Notes under the pieces: model-generated
The model's input: only the letters and a program-made list of their open reading frames with translations
Database searches by the model: none
Told to the model about the DNA's origin: nothing
Position numbers and translations under genes: made by a program
In this document: positions 8,431 to 17,606 of the stretch, in pieces
How positions within the stretch are numbered: the stretch's first letter is position 1
Layout of the letters: every line of letters starts with the position of its first letter
NCBI RefSeq assembly: GCF_040833955.1
Contig: NZ_CP162133.1
Coordinates: forward strand, 2,130,001 to 2,194,000
Origin: Leptospira sp. WS60.C2
GTDB taxonomy: Bacteria; Spirochaetota; Leptospiria; Leptospirales; Leptospiraceae
Direction: 5' to 3'
Length of the DNA: 64,000 nt

Positions 8431-10677
8431 ATGGAAAAAGAGAAAGTCAGTCTGGAAGAAGCAAAAGAACACGGACTCACCGAAACTGAATTTGTTGAAA
8501 TTCAAAAAATCTTAGGAAGGATTCCCAATTCGACAGAACTCGGAATTTTTTCTGCCATGTGGTCGGAACACTGCTCTTATAAAAATTCCATTTTAAAATT
8601 AAAAACCCTTCCCACCAAATCAGACAAACTCCTTGCCCAAGCAGGGGAAGAAAACGCAGGAGCCATGGACATCGGAGATGGCCTCGCCGTTGTCTTTAAG
8701 ATTGAAAGCCACAACCACCCAACAGCAGTAGAACCGTACCAAGGTGCCGCCACAGGTGTCGGTGGGATCATGCGAGATATTTTTACCATGGGCGCTCGTC
8801 CCATCACATCTCTCAACTCACTTCGGTTTGGTGATCCAAAAGAACCACGAAACAAATACCTTCTCACTCGTGCTGTCAAAGGCATTGGTGATTATGGCAA
8901 CTCTCTTGGGATTGCTGTGGGTGGAGGGGAACTCTTCATCCACCCTACATTTACCAAAAACCCACTCGTGAATGCGATGACAGTGGGAATCGCCAAACAC
9001 GATGAAATGGCTTCTGCCTCGACCAAAGGCAAAGTCGGGAACAAAGTGTACATCGTTGGTGCAACGACTGGCCGCGACGGAATCCATGGTGCCAGTTTCG
9101 CTTCCAAAGACCTCACCAAAGAATCCGAAGAAAAACGTTCTGCGGTGCAAGTGGGTGATCCTTTTATGGAAAAACTTCTCATGGAAGCCTCTCTCGAAGC
9201 CATCCAAAAGAAACTTCTGGTAGGAATCCAAGATATGGGTGCGGCTGGAATTTCTTGTGCGACCTCTGAGATGAGTGCCAAAGGAAAAACGGGCATGGAT
9301 GTGGATCTTGACAAAGTCCCTCTTCGCGAAGGGGACATGAACGCGTATGAAATCATGTTATCCGAATCCCAAGAACGAATGCTTGTGATTCCAGAAGTAG
9401 GAAAAGAAGAAGAACTTGTTTCTATCTTTCATAAATGGGGATTGAATGCCGTTGAGATTGGAACTGTGACAGGAGACGGAATCTTACGGATTCGTAAAAA
9501 CGGAACCCTCAAAGCAGAAATCCCAGCAGAATCCCTCGTTCTCGGTGGTGGAGCTCCCAGATACGTCCGAGAAGAAAAAAGACCAGCTTACTTAGATGAG
9601 GTGGTCAAGTTTGATCCAAGTTCCATTCCTGATCTAAAGGCTGACACAGTCCCTCAAACTTTGAGTCTCCTTCTGTCTTCCTTAAACATCAGCTCCAGAA
9701 GGCCACTTTATGAACAATACGATACGGAAGTGGGTCTTGTGAAAGTGGTGGAACCGGGAGAAGATGGCGGTCTTGTGCGGATCCCTGGAACCAAAAAAGG
9801 AATCGCTGTTGCTACAGACTGTAACTCTCGTTATACGTATCTAAACCCATACGAAGGGGCACAAATTGCTGTTTGTGAATCCGCAAGAAACGTAGCCGCC
9901 ACGGGTGCCGAACCATACGGGGTCACAAATAACCTAAACTTTGGAAACCCCTATATTCCAGAAAACTACTTCGTGTTTAGCGAATGTGTCAGAGGACTTG
10001 GAGATGCGTGTCGTTTTCTTGGACTTCCTGTCACAGGTGGAAACGTTTCTTTTTACAACGAATCTCCGGAAGGACCAGTGTTTCCAACACCTACCATCGG
10101 TATGGTGGGTGTGATTGATGACGTGTCGAAAGGACTTCGCACCTACCCGAAAACAAACGAAGTGGTGAAGTATGCTCTTGTCGGGGATTTTAAGCCAACA
10201 ATCTCGGCGTCTGAGTATTTGTATAAATCGCAAGGACTCGATACAGGTTCCATTCCGAACATTTCCTTAGCAAAAGAAAAACAAACCATTGATGCTCTCC
10301 TCCAATGTCGAAAACAAGGACTCCTAACGTCCGCCAAAGACTTGTCACTCGGTGGACTCCTTGTGGCTCTTGCCAAGATTGTGATCGTTGGAAAAAAAGG
10401 AATTGAAGTGAATTTGAGTGAATTGCAAAAACGAGTTCCAAGACTGGATACTTTGTGTTTTGGAGAAACAGGTGCTAGTTTTATCATTAGTTTCTTACCA
10501 CAAGATGAAGCGAAAGTAAAGGAATCCTTTACATCCCAAGGATTAACGTTTGACTTACTTGGTTCCTCCAGTGCGAAATCCTCTCTTTCCGTGAAAGGAG
10601 AAGCCTTCCATTGGGAATGGACCAATAAATCCTTAGAAGTTGAATTTGAAGGTGGCCTAAAACCGTATTTCGAATAG
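8431..10677 (+). CDS. purL: Phosphoribosylformylglycinamidine synthase, large subunit PurL
   Basis: A 748-residue small-type PurL, the ATP-dependent synthetase of the fourth step of purine biosynthesis (FGAR to FGAM), which normally works with PurS and the glutaminase PurQ. Signature segments are FSAMWSEHCSYKNS, KIESHNHPTAVEPYQGAATG, GVGGIMRDIFTMGARPI, GIQDMGAAGISCATSEMS and the second-half VTNNLNFGNPYIPENY. The length matches the stand-alone PurL type. AAGGA lies before the ATG at 8431. PurS and PurQ are not in this window. Confidence 0.95.
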   Translation: MEKEKVSLEEAKEHGLTETEFVEIQKILGRIPNSTELGIFSAMWSEHCSYKNSILKLKTLPTKSDKLLAQAGEENAGAMDIGDGLAVVFKIESHNHPTAVEPYQGAATGVGGIMRDIFTMGARPITSLNSLRFGDPKEPRNKYLLTRAVKGIGDYGNSLGIAVGGGELFIHPTFTKNPLVNAMTVGIAKHDEMASASTKGKVGNKVYIVGATTGRDGIHGASFASKDLTKESEEKRSAVQVGDPFMEKLLMEASLEAIQKKLLVGIQDMGAAGISCATSEMSAKGKTGMDVDLDKVPLREGDMNAYEIMLSESQERMLVIPEVGKEEELVSIFHKWGLNAVEIGTVTGDGILRIRKNGTLKAEIPAESLVLGGGAPRYVREEKRPAYLDEVVKFDPSSIPDLKADTVPQTLSLLLSSLNISSRRPLYEQYDTEVGLVKVVEPGEDGGLVRIPGTKKGIAVATDCNSRYTYLNPYEGAQIAVCESARNVAATGAEPYGVTNNLNFGNPYIPENYFVFSECVRGLGDACRFLGLPVTGGNVSFYNESPEGPVFPTPTIGMVGVIDDVSKGLRTYPKTNEVVKYALVGDFKPTISASEYLYKSQGLDTGSIPNISLAKEKQTIDALLQCRKQGLLTSAKDLSLGGLLVALAKIVIVGKKGIEVNLSELQKRVPRLDTLCFGETGASFIISFLPQDEAKVKESFTSQGLTFDLLGSSSAKSSLSVKGEAFHWEWTNKSLEVEFEGGLKPYFE

Positions 10678-10709
10678 ACAGGTTTCAAAATGAAGGAAGG
10701 ATATGCCAG

Positions 10710-11996
10710 ATGCGTGTCCTTCCTCTTTTTCTCTTATTTTTTCTTTCCTTCATCCAATGTTCAAGCCTCGCCAAACGCCAAGACTATGAAGATTCCCTTC
10801 GTTACTACAAAAAAGCGGAGATCGACAATACAATTACAACGCTCCCACGAAATGAACGAAAGGGTTTCATTGCGGTCTTAGAAAAAGCACATCTCTCCTT
10901 TCTTTCTGGAGGGACAGACTTTCGAGACTTAGAGAGTCTTTGCGAAGAAAGTAAGGAACGATTACGATTCAGTGCCTCAAGGACATTAAAATCCTTTTTT
11001 TATCTAGAATCAGAAGATGGTTATTATGCCTCGGAAGCAGAAATCATCTACTTACACATTCTACTGGGACTTTACTATTCCCGCGTGGAACAATATGAAA
11101 AAGCAAAAATCCAAGCAAGGTACGCGGGTAATTTACTCAGTGGGGAGTGGAGTGCGGAAGGACAATTTGACGATCCCACCTTACGACTATTACTTGCTTC
11201 TCTTTGGCTCACCACTGGCGAAAAAGAAGAAGCCATGGTGGACTTTCGAAAAGCCACACAATTAAAACCACAATCACAATCCATTCGTTCCTTTGCCAAT
11301 GAAATGGTCCCAACGGACGGCGAGTTTGTCTTTATTTTTGGAGGGCCAGGTGCAGAACCTACGATGGATCCATCAGTGAACCTCAATTTCATTCGAGGCC
11401 TAAGAAATCTTAAATTTACAACTTCGGGAAAACAAAGCCAACTTCTCCTCGTCGATCAATCTAAATCCATGCAATTGAGTTTAGAAAAAGGCACCTTAGG
11501 ATGGTATGAACGCCATCTCGTACGAGACAATGAAATCTCAGAACTTGTTCAAGATTCCAAATACTTTCAATTGATGTCGGCAACGGCCATCAAAGAAGGA
11601 ACCAAAGGAACATTAAAAATCACAGGCTCCATTCTTGCAAGCGCCACCATCATTGCATTAGGTGCTGGAATCGTTTACGTTGGTTCAGAAGTCAGTTCAG
11701 GTGAAATCATGGGACTCGGATTTGTGACGATGGTGGGAGGGTTTCAGCTTGGCCGACAATGGATTGGAACTTCCATTCGGCAAACAAGAGATAATATTAA
11801 AGAAGATTTGGACGTATCCAACGAGTATAGATACGTTCGTTTTTTTCCTGAATATGTCTGGATAGGTAAATCAAAAACAAAACTAAACTCACCAAACCTG
11901 AGATCAAACCAAGGACCCGTCACCTACCATTTAACACCAGCTATGGGGAAAGTAAAAGTAAGATTTGGGTTTGTGCCCGACGCTCAGAACCCGTAA
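10710..11996 (+). CDS. Lipoprotein with TPR-like repeats (COG3014-like)
   Basis: A 428-residue predicted lipoprotein: signal MRVLPLFLLFFLSFIQC with the lipidated Cys near residue 17. The middle has a TPR-like run (ILLGLYYSRVEQYEKAKIQA; LASLWLTTGEKEEAMVDFRK). A later segment, GSILASATIIALGAGIVYVG, is hydrophobic and glycine-rich, suggesting membrane contact. It resembles the COG3014 family of unknown role. It begins 33 bases after purL and ends overlapping, tail to tail by 13 bases, with the next lipoprotein gene. Confidence 0.7.
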   Translation: MRVLPLFLLFFLSFIQCSSLAKRQDYEDSLRYYKKAEIDNTITTLPRNERKGFIAVLEKAHLSFLSGGTDFRDLESLCEESKERLRFSASRTLKSFFYLESEDGYYASEAEIIYLHILLGLYYSRVEQYEKAKIQARYAGNLLSGEWSAEGQFDDPTLRLLLASLWLTTGEKEEAMVDFRKATQLKPQSQSIRSFANEMVPTDGEFVFIFGGPGAEPTMDPSVNLNFIRGLRNLKFTTSGKQSQLLLVDQSKSMQLSLEKGTLGWYERHLVRDNEISELVQDSKYFQLMSATAIKEGTKGTLKITGSILASATIIALGAGIVYVGSEVSSGEIMGLGFVTMVGGFQLGRQWIGTSIRQTRDNIKEDLDVSNEYRYVRFFPEYVWIGKSKTKLNSPNLRSNQGPVTYHLTPAMGKVKVRFGFVPDAQNP

Positions 11997-12550
11997 CCTT
12001 CCACACGACTCTTTTTCAAAAAGTTAGTTTGTTCGGACCATACAATTTGGTTTGTTTCCAAACTCACAAGAAAAAGAGTCACACTAATGTATTGGATTTT
12101 ATTTCCCGATTCAAAATTCACCACTTCATTAATTTCACCTTTGATTTGGTGAGACGGTGACTTAAATTTTCCAACAGCCAAACGAGAATCAGACGAAACC
12201 ATTCCGGTCCGTCCAAATGCCATTTCCTTGGTGGCATCTTCGCGAATGGATGTGTCCACAAATGGAACTTTGTCTTTAGTGAGTTGGTTTAATATTTCAT
12301 TTGTGATGAGTTTGGTATCAATGTGTTCGGAGGTACTATTTTGCAATGGTCTCCACTCAAAATACCCACCTTTCAACTCAGTTTTATAATATACTGATAA
12401 AGAATGACTCATACTTCTTGCTGTTTCTTTCACTTCCACCACTCCCCATTGTTTTGTGGGTTTGGCATTTTCCACTTTGGAATAAGATGCCGTTGAGGAA
12501 CAACTAACGAATACAATCGAGAAGGAAAGAAGGAAGAATCTTTTGAACAT
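11984..12550 (-). CDS. Lipoprotein, LpoB/penicillin-binding-protein-activator-like
   Basis: A 188-residue lipoprotein with signal MFKRFFLLSFSIVFVSC. The body shows NEILNQLTKDKVPFVDTS, then DSRLAVGKFKSPSHQIKGEI and VSLETNQIVWSEQ, a pattern like LpoB-type outer-membrane lipoproteins that activate peptidoglycan synthases. The match is by eye only and could also indicate a general curli/CsgG-like fold. Its 3' end overlaps the convergent COG3014-like gene. Confidence 0.6.
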   Translation of the reverse strand: MFKRFFLLSFSIVFVSCSSTASYSKVENAKPTKQWGVVEVKETARSMSHSLSVYYKTELKGGYFEWRPLQNSTSEHIDTKLITNEILNQLTKDKVPFVDTSIREDATKEMAFGRTGMVSSDSRLAVGKFKSPSHQIKGEINEVVNFESGNKIQYISVTLFLVSLETNQIVWSEQTNFLKKSRVEGYGF

Positions 12551-12971
12551 GGGTGTTAGTTTGCAGAGGTTGGTGGGTTTGGCAAGAAGTTTGCGGTAGT
12601 ATCCCCACCCGATTTGGGAGGGGAACTGGACCCGCCACCCAATGCCTCTCCTCTACCATGTAAGCCTTTTTTTGACAATCCCTTCGAGACGTTTCCTAAT
12701 TTTTTTACCAATCAGTTCACCTTTTCGACCGGTTATGCTTCCCGTGATGGGGGCGCCACCTCTCCTTCCCAAATGAGACTAAACCCAAAAACGGAACGGG
12801 CTACTCCGGGGTGCGCGTGACGCTCCCGTCTGCCTCACGGCCGACCAAGCCCTCCGTATCCCTGGCGCAAAACTCATTTTGATTTCTCGCATTTTCCTTT
12901 CGTTTGGTTCTGGATTTCAAAAATATTGTCTTGAAAGTTTCCGATCTCCTTTCAGAATTCTGGATACCTAT
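12551..12971. other. Intergenic stretch with a GC-rich patch
   Basis: About 420 bases without a convincing gene. Roughly 12720-12860 is much more GC-rich than its surroundings and contains several short C/G runs, but I see no tRNA cloverleaf, no terminator with a T-run and no attC-like cores. An open frame at 12614-12820 has proline/cysteine-rich composition and looks non-coding. Confidence 0.4.
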
Positions 12972-13349
12972 ATGAGTAAATTCATCGTTCGTTTCAGTTT
13001 ATTTCTCATCGTTCTCGCCGTATTGTTTGCGGGTTACACTTGGCTCACTCTCACATGGAGTTATTCCGAAGGCGACCGCGCAGGCTACATCCAAAAACTC
13101 TCCAAAAAAGGTTGGGTATGTAAAACTTGGGAAGGGGAAATGGCACTTGTCACGATGCCGGGTACGATGACTGAAAAATTTTATTTCAGCATTCGTGACG
13201 AATCGATCGCCGAACAGCTAAACGGCTCCATTGGCAAACGTGTGGTTTTGGAATATGAAGAACACATTGGTGTTCCTTTCAGTTGTTTTGCTGAAACCCG
13301 ATACTTTGTCACGGGAGTCAAAACCGTAGGGGAAGTGCCACCACTTTAA
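12972..13349 (+). CDS. Conserved small membrane-anchored protein, 125 aa
   Basis: One N-terminal transmembrane helix (FSLFLIVLAVLFAGYTWLTL) followed by an extracytoplasmic domain with GYIQKLSKKGWVCKTWEGEM, GKRVVLEYEEHIGVPFSCF and TRYFV. This pattern recurs in many bacteria as a small uncharacterised family; no activity is known to me. The internal ATG at 12972 (GGATA upstream) is preferred to 12879, which would place 31 odd residues before the membrane helix. Confidence 0.65.
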   Translation: MSKFIVRFSLFLIVLAVLFAGYTWLTLTWSYSEGDRAGYIQKLSKKGWVCKTWEGEMALVTMPGTMTEKFYFSIRDESIAEQLNGSIGKRVVLEYEEHIGVPFSCFAETRYFVTGVKTVGEVPPL

Positions 13350-13515
13350 ATTCTTTCTTCCACCAATCGACCACCAAATGAATGTTATTCTTCAATTTGG
13401 TCGGTCGCTCTTTGTAATCTAGTATCCTTTCATTCTCTGCGGATACCGTCCTTCCCACTTTCCGAATCTCCTTTCTCCAATGTTTCCCAAAGGAGGACTT
13501 CTTAGTTATGTCACT

Positions 13516-13531
13516 TTGCTACGAGTAGCAA
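13516..13531. promoter_or_regulatory. Palindrome upstream of the polymerase operon
   Basis: TTGCTA-CGAG-TAGCAA, a perfect six-base inverted repeat about 90 bases before the first gene of the polB operon. It could be a repressor operator. It does not match the TTTG-N5-CAAA type proposed for Leptospira LexA. Confidence 0.3.
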
Positions 13532-13586
13532 TGAATTCTTCCGATTTTTACAGGGAGTGAAAAAAGAAAGCCTGGGCAAATTTAAC

Positions 13587-13615
13587 TTTACATATTTTTA
13601 CTATACATATAGATA
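13587..13615 (+). promoter_or_regulatory. Candidate promoter of the polB operon
   Basis: TTTACA and TAGATA separated by 17 bases. The predicted transcription start would fall almost at the ATG at 13622, which lacks a Shine-Dalgarno, so a leaderless message is possible. Confidence 0.3.
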
Positions 13616-13621
13616 GTATTT

Positions 13622-14227
13622 ATGGATCTCGCAGAATACAGCCACTCTTCCACCAACATCTACGAACCCATACAAAACTGGAACCAAAAGGATCTGGGAC
13701 TACTCACAGGAGAAAGGGGGATGTACAAACTTGCCCACTACTGGCAATATGCCCTTGTATGCTCTGGATTTCAGGTGTTTAATTTGGACTGTGCCATTCG
13801 GTTTAATCCCTTCACCATCACCGAAGAAACGAGAAAACAAAATCTGGCGCCAGAACCTTTTTTGGAGCAAATCCAAATCCAAAGGGCCTTCACTCCTTAC
13901 CAAATCCTAGATGCCCTGCAAAACATTCTAAAAGAAAAGAGAGAAAATACCATATACTTTATGTTAGCTCCCTGCAAACAATTCTTAGATGGCGATGTAA
14001 AAGACGATGAAGGAATTTATCTCTTACATTTAATGCTAAGTTTTATAGAAAAGTTTCCCACAGAAAATATCCCACTTCTCATCATTGAGTCGTGGACCTA
14101 CTCTCACCAAAACTTTCGACTCTTTTTTCCAAAACTATTGCGTGCATCTCAAACTCTATGGGAACTCAAAACAGAAAAAGGTCTCTCAAGAATCCGAACA
14201 AGAAAAACATCTATCACAGGAGCATAA
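13622..14227 (+). CDS. Hypothetical protein, first gene of the polB operon
   Basis: A 201-residue soluble protein. Segments such as GERGMYKLAHYWQYALVCSG, IQRAFTPYQILDALQNIL and NTIYFMLAPCKQFLDG resemble a RecA-fold ATPase core that has lost an obvious Walker A loop, the kind of protein found beside specialised repair polymerases. That resemblance is weak and by eye. It is followed one base later by a small gene and then the family-B polymerase, so a role with that polymerase is likely. Confidence 0.6.
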   Translation: MDLAEYSHSSTNIYEPIQNWNQKDLGLLTGERGMYKLAHYWQYALVCSGFQVFNLDCAIRFNPFTITEETRKQNLAPEPFLEQIQIQRAFTPYQILDALQNILKEKRENTIYFMLAPCKQFLDGDVKDDEGIYLLHLMLSFIEKFPTENIPLLIIESWTYSHQNFRLFFPKLLRASQTLWELKTEKGLSRIRTRKTSITGA

Positions 14228-14228
14228 A

Positions 14229-14486
14229 ATGGGCAGAACTATATCCCCTTATTCCAGACAAATGTTACAAATCGAAGAAAATTTATCTGATTTCAGAAGG
14301 GCTCTGCGAAAAACAGACCAAGAGATTTACGATGATTTGATACGGATTGCCAAGTTACAAGTGCAAGCTGGAGTGATGGCATCACTTCCGTATCCCATCG
14401 ATTCTATGCTTTTGTCGATGATGATTGAGCTGAAAAAAGAATTGAATGAATTAAAAAAGAAACTCCCTACAGAATCTGGATCCTAG
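14229..14486 (+). CDS. Small helical protein in the polB operon, 85 aa
   Basis: It starts at the ATG of MGRTISPYSRQMLQIEENLS, one base after the previous stop, and is almost wholly helical: FRRALRKTDQEIYDDLIRIA and a C-terminal coiled-coil-like MIELKKELNELKKKLP. No known domain. Tight spacing on both sides suggests an accessory subunit or regulator of the polymerase. Confidence 0.55.
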   Translation: MGRTISPYSRQMLQIEENLSDFRRALRKTDQEIYDDLIRIAKLQVQAGVMASLPYPIDSMLLSMMIELKKELNELKKKLPTESGS

Positions 14487-14540
14487 AAGAGAAAAAGCAT
14501 TCACTCCAACCAAATCGAAACCAAACCAAACGAAATAAAA

Positions 14541-17177
14541 ATGGAAACTTACCAAGGGTATCTCTTTGATATTTACCATTCTGAACAAAAAATCTACCTT
14601 TGGATCAAAACAGAGTCAGGCGCATTAAAACTTTTTGTAGATGAATACTTTCCGATCATCTATGCCAATGCCTCACCCAACATTCTAAAAAAACTAGTCA
14701 AACGATTCTATGAATTAGATGCTCTTGCAGAAATTCCATCATTCACAGAAAAAAAACTCTTTTATCAAAATAAAACCATTCCAGTTCTAAAACTAGTCAT
14801 TTCAAAACCACAACTCCTACCCAAAATCACAAACAAACTTTTTAATTTGTATGGGAAGTATGACATCTACCATTCAGACATCGAAATCACCACGGGTTAT
14901 TTGGTGGAAAAAAATATCTACCCACTCGCTTATGTTTCCATCCAATACGAAGTGACCAAAAACCAATTGAACCAAATTCGTTCGATTGTATCTCTTACCG
15001 ATATAGGAGAACTAGACTATAAAGTTCCTGAATTACGAGCCATATCTCTTTCTTTAGAAAAGAGCCACAGACATCCTTTCCAAGAAAATACACTCCTTGT
15101 GGAAACACCCAAAGAAACATATAAAATTCCAACGAATGATGGAATCGTCCTCATCCAGACACTCAATGAAATATTTTTAAAACACGATCCAGATATTGTT
15201 TTATCATCCTTTGGCGACCAAGTGATCTTCCCTCATCTTTTTAAAACGGCACAAGAAAAGCATCTAACAACTGAATTTGATCGAGACAAAACTAGTTTGA
15301 TCCGGCGTTCCATCCAAAAAAAAGGAACTAGTTTTAATACGTACGGGACCATTGTTTTTAGAGCCCCGTCCTACCCTCTCTTTGGAAGATGGCACATTGA
15401 TTCACGAAACAGTTTTGTCTATAAAGAAGCGGAACTCATTGGAATCATTGAACTTTCCCGCATCTCAAGGTTACCTGTCCAAAAAATGGCAAGAGCTTCC
15501 ACAGGAAAAGCTCTCACTTACATAGAAGTAGATGTTGCTTTACGCATGAACTACCTTGTTCCTTGGCAAAAAAGTGCCCTTGAATCAGAAAAAACAGCCT
15601 TACATCTATTAAACGCTGATAAAGGAGGACTTGTATTTCAAGCCGAAATATCCAATGGATTTGTATTAGAAAATGTAGCCCAACTCGATTTTTCACAAAT
15701 GTATCCAAGTATTATGGTAATACACAACATCTCACCAGAAACCATTAACTGCCTATGTTGCCAAGAAGACACCAATCCAGAAAGAGTTCCCTCTCTTGGT
15801 TATCGAATTTGTACAAAACGAAAAGGAATTGTATCAGAAGCCTTAGCAAGTATTGTCCAAAGAAGAAATCATTACAAAGAGCAGAAAAAAAATAACCATC
15901 CAAACTCGATCAATATCCAATCAAAACAATCGAGTTTAAAATGGATGTTAGTCACATCTTTCGGTTACTTGGGATATCGAAATGCAAAGTTCGGAAAACT
16001 AGAAAGTCATGAAGCGGTTACCGCCTTTGGTCGCGAAAAACTCATCACTGCAAAAGAAGTATCGGAAGAATTTCATTACAAAGTCGTCCATGGAATCACC
16101 GACAGCATCTTTATCCAAAAACAAGATGGAAGCTCCATCACTCAGGATGAATTAAAAATTTTATGCACAGAAATTGAAAAACGTACAAAAATTAAAATGG
16201 AAGTAGAAGGAATCTATTCCTGGTTATGTTTCCCTCCATCCACGCAGGATGAAAAACTACCTGTTGCCAATCGTTATATGGGATGTTTTACCGATGGTAA
16301 ATTTAAAGGAAGAGGCATCATCACAAGACGGAAAGACTACCCTAGATTTGTTAGAGATGCACAAACACATATGATAGAATGGATGTGCCAATTTAAAACA
16401 ATAGCCGAGATGAAAAAAAAAGAATCTGAAATTTTAGATATTTTCTTTTATTACGATAAAAAACTAAACAGAGGAAATCTCAATTTAAAAGACCTGATCA
16501 TCCAAAAATCTACGAGTAAAGAACCAGAAGATTATGAAGTCGATGCTCCTAGTACGATTGCCGTTAAAGACCTACTCGAAATGGGAGTGCGTGTCCAAGC
16601 AGGAGAAAAAATTAAATACATCGTTGTAAACAGAAAGTCAGAAAAAAAGGCAGAGCGATACAAAACCATCGAGCGATTAGAAAAAAAAGAAGAAGAAAAA
16701 AAGATACAGATAATCCAAAAGTCCCGAGAAGACACTCCCGTATTTCAAAATCAGAACAGCAAAGATGCAGTATATAAAGCTGAATATCATACAACAACAG
16801 GAAACTTACGACAGAACGAAAATCGCATCATAATAAAAACTACAGAAAGTGAAAATATAAATCAAAAAGAAAAAATAAAACAAAACTCCAATCGAAAAGA
16901 AACAGCCATTTTAACATCACATACCAAGAATCAAAGAACAGATTACCAAAATCATAGCAGCGAAACACCACGATACGATCGAACATACTATAGACTATTA
17001 CTCGTTAAATCGTTAAAGGAAATCTGGTGTGGAATCTCAAGTTTTCAAAACTTTGAACATCTGATTAGCGAAGATTTATTTCTTCCCTTTTCCTATGACA
17101 AAAACCAAAACTATTCTAAAACCATCAACCAAGCGAACTCAATATTTATTGCATCAAATTTGAAAAAAATAATATAA
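14541..17177 (+). CDS. Family-B DNA polymerase with degenerate exonuclease motifs
   Basis: An 878-residue family-B (Pol II/alpha-like) polymerase. Motif A is DFSQMYPSI near residue 382, motif B KWMLVTSFGYLGYR near 466 and motif C HGITDS near 516, so the catalytic aspartates are kept. The proofreading part looks decayed: the ExoI position reads LRAISLSLE near residue 163 (usual DIE), and the ExoII region DIVLSSFGDQVIFPHL lacks the expected Asn and Asp. About 180 C-terminal residues are Lys/Glu/Asn-rich low complexity. Together with the two small upstream genes this suggests a dedicated repair or lesion-bypass operon. It is the last backbone gene before the cassette array. Confidence 0.82.
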   Translation: METYQGYLFDIYHSEQKIYLWIKTESGALKLFVDEYFPIIYANASPNILKKLVKRFYELDALAEIPSFTEKKLFYQNKTIPVLKLVISKPQLLPKITNKLFNLYGKYDIYHSDIEITTGYLVEKNIYPLAYVSIQYEVTKNQLNQIRSIVSLTDIGELDYKVPELRAISLSLEKSHRHPFQENTLLVETPKETYKIPTNDGIVLIQTLNEIFLKHDPDIVLSSFGDQVIFPHLFKTAQEKHLTTEFDRDKTSLIRRSIQKKGTSFNTYGTIVFRAPSYPLFGRWHIDSRNSFVYKEAELIGIIELSRISRLPVQKMARASTGKALTYIEVDVALRMNYLVPWQKSALESEKTALHLLNADKGGLVFQAEISNGFVLENVAQLDFSQMYPSIMVIHNISPETINCLCCQEDTNPERVPSLGYRICTKRKGIVSEALASIVQRRNHYKEQKKNNHPNSINIQSKQSSLKWMLVTSFGYLGYRNAKFGKLESHEAVTAFGREKLITAKEVSEEFHYKVVHGITDSIFIQKQDGSSITQDELKILCTEIEKRTKIKMEVEGIYSWLCFPPSTQDEKLPVANRYMGCFTDGKFKGRGIITRRKDYPRFVRDAQTHMIEWMCQFKTIAEMKKKESEILDIFFYYDKKLNRGNLNLKDLIIQKSTSKEPEDYEVDAPSTIAVKDLLEMGVRVQAGEKIKYIVVNRKSEKKAERYKTIERLEKKEEEKKIQIIQKSREDTPVFQNQNSKDAVYKAEYHTTTGNLRQNENRIIIKTTESENINQKEKIKQNSNRKETAILTSHTKNQRTDYQNHSSETPRYDRTYYRLLLVKSLKEIWCGISSFQNFEHLISEDLFLPFSYDKNQNYSKTINQANSIFIASNLKKII

Positions 17178-17530
17178 TAAATAAAATTTATCCTCTATGT
17201 TAAACGAAAAAACACCACCAAACAAAAAAATATTTGAACAAAAAAACTTCGAATCAAGAATCAGATTCACTTTTCCATAAATGGGACTTAGGGGGCGAAG
17301 CTATGCCCAATCCTATCCAAACTAGGTCTGGCCCTAAAAAAGAGAGAAATTATGTCTCAAAGAAAGAAAGCAGAAATGTATACCTAAAATCAAAAAAATA
17401 CAATACAATAAGCATACCAATATCGAATGTTAAACGAAATGCAACAAAACAACAAATAAGTATCTATAATCAATCGGTACTGCGCATTTACAACATTTTC
17501 AAAAAAATATACGCAATGCAAAGATTAATC
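17178..17530. other. Boundary between backbone and cassette array; no integrase
   Basis: AT-rich spacer between polB and the first cassette. An integron would carry attI and a divergent intI here; there is no room for an integrase and no fragment of one is visible. An open frame at 17234-17599 runs across the cassette junction and is probably not a gene. A GC-richer patch near 17290-17335 is of unknown nature. Confidence 0.5.
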
Positions 17531-17606
17531 GTTAATTGCAATGTCCAAAAAAATAATTCAATAAAAAGAAATTTGAATAAAGAGATAAAATTCGAGTAGA
17601 TTTAAT

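Noticed and set aside
12614..12820. Open frame in the GC-rich intergenic patch
   Set aside because: Pro/Cys-rich, no ribosome-binding site, no recognisable protein pattern.
12720..12870. tRNA or other structured RNA in the GC-rich patch
   Set aside because: No cloverleaf, no T-loop motif and no terminator could be traced.
17234..17599. Possible 121-residue gene between polB and the first cassette
   Set aside because: TTG start, Lys/Asn-rich composition, and it crosses the cassette junction; the same bases at 62716 onward belong to a cassette leader.
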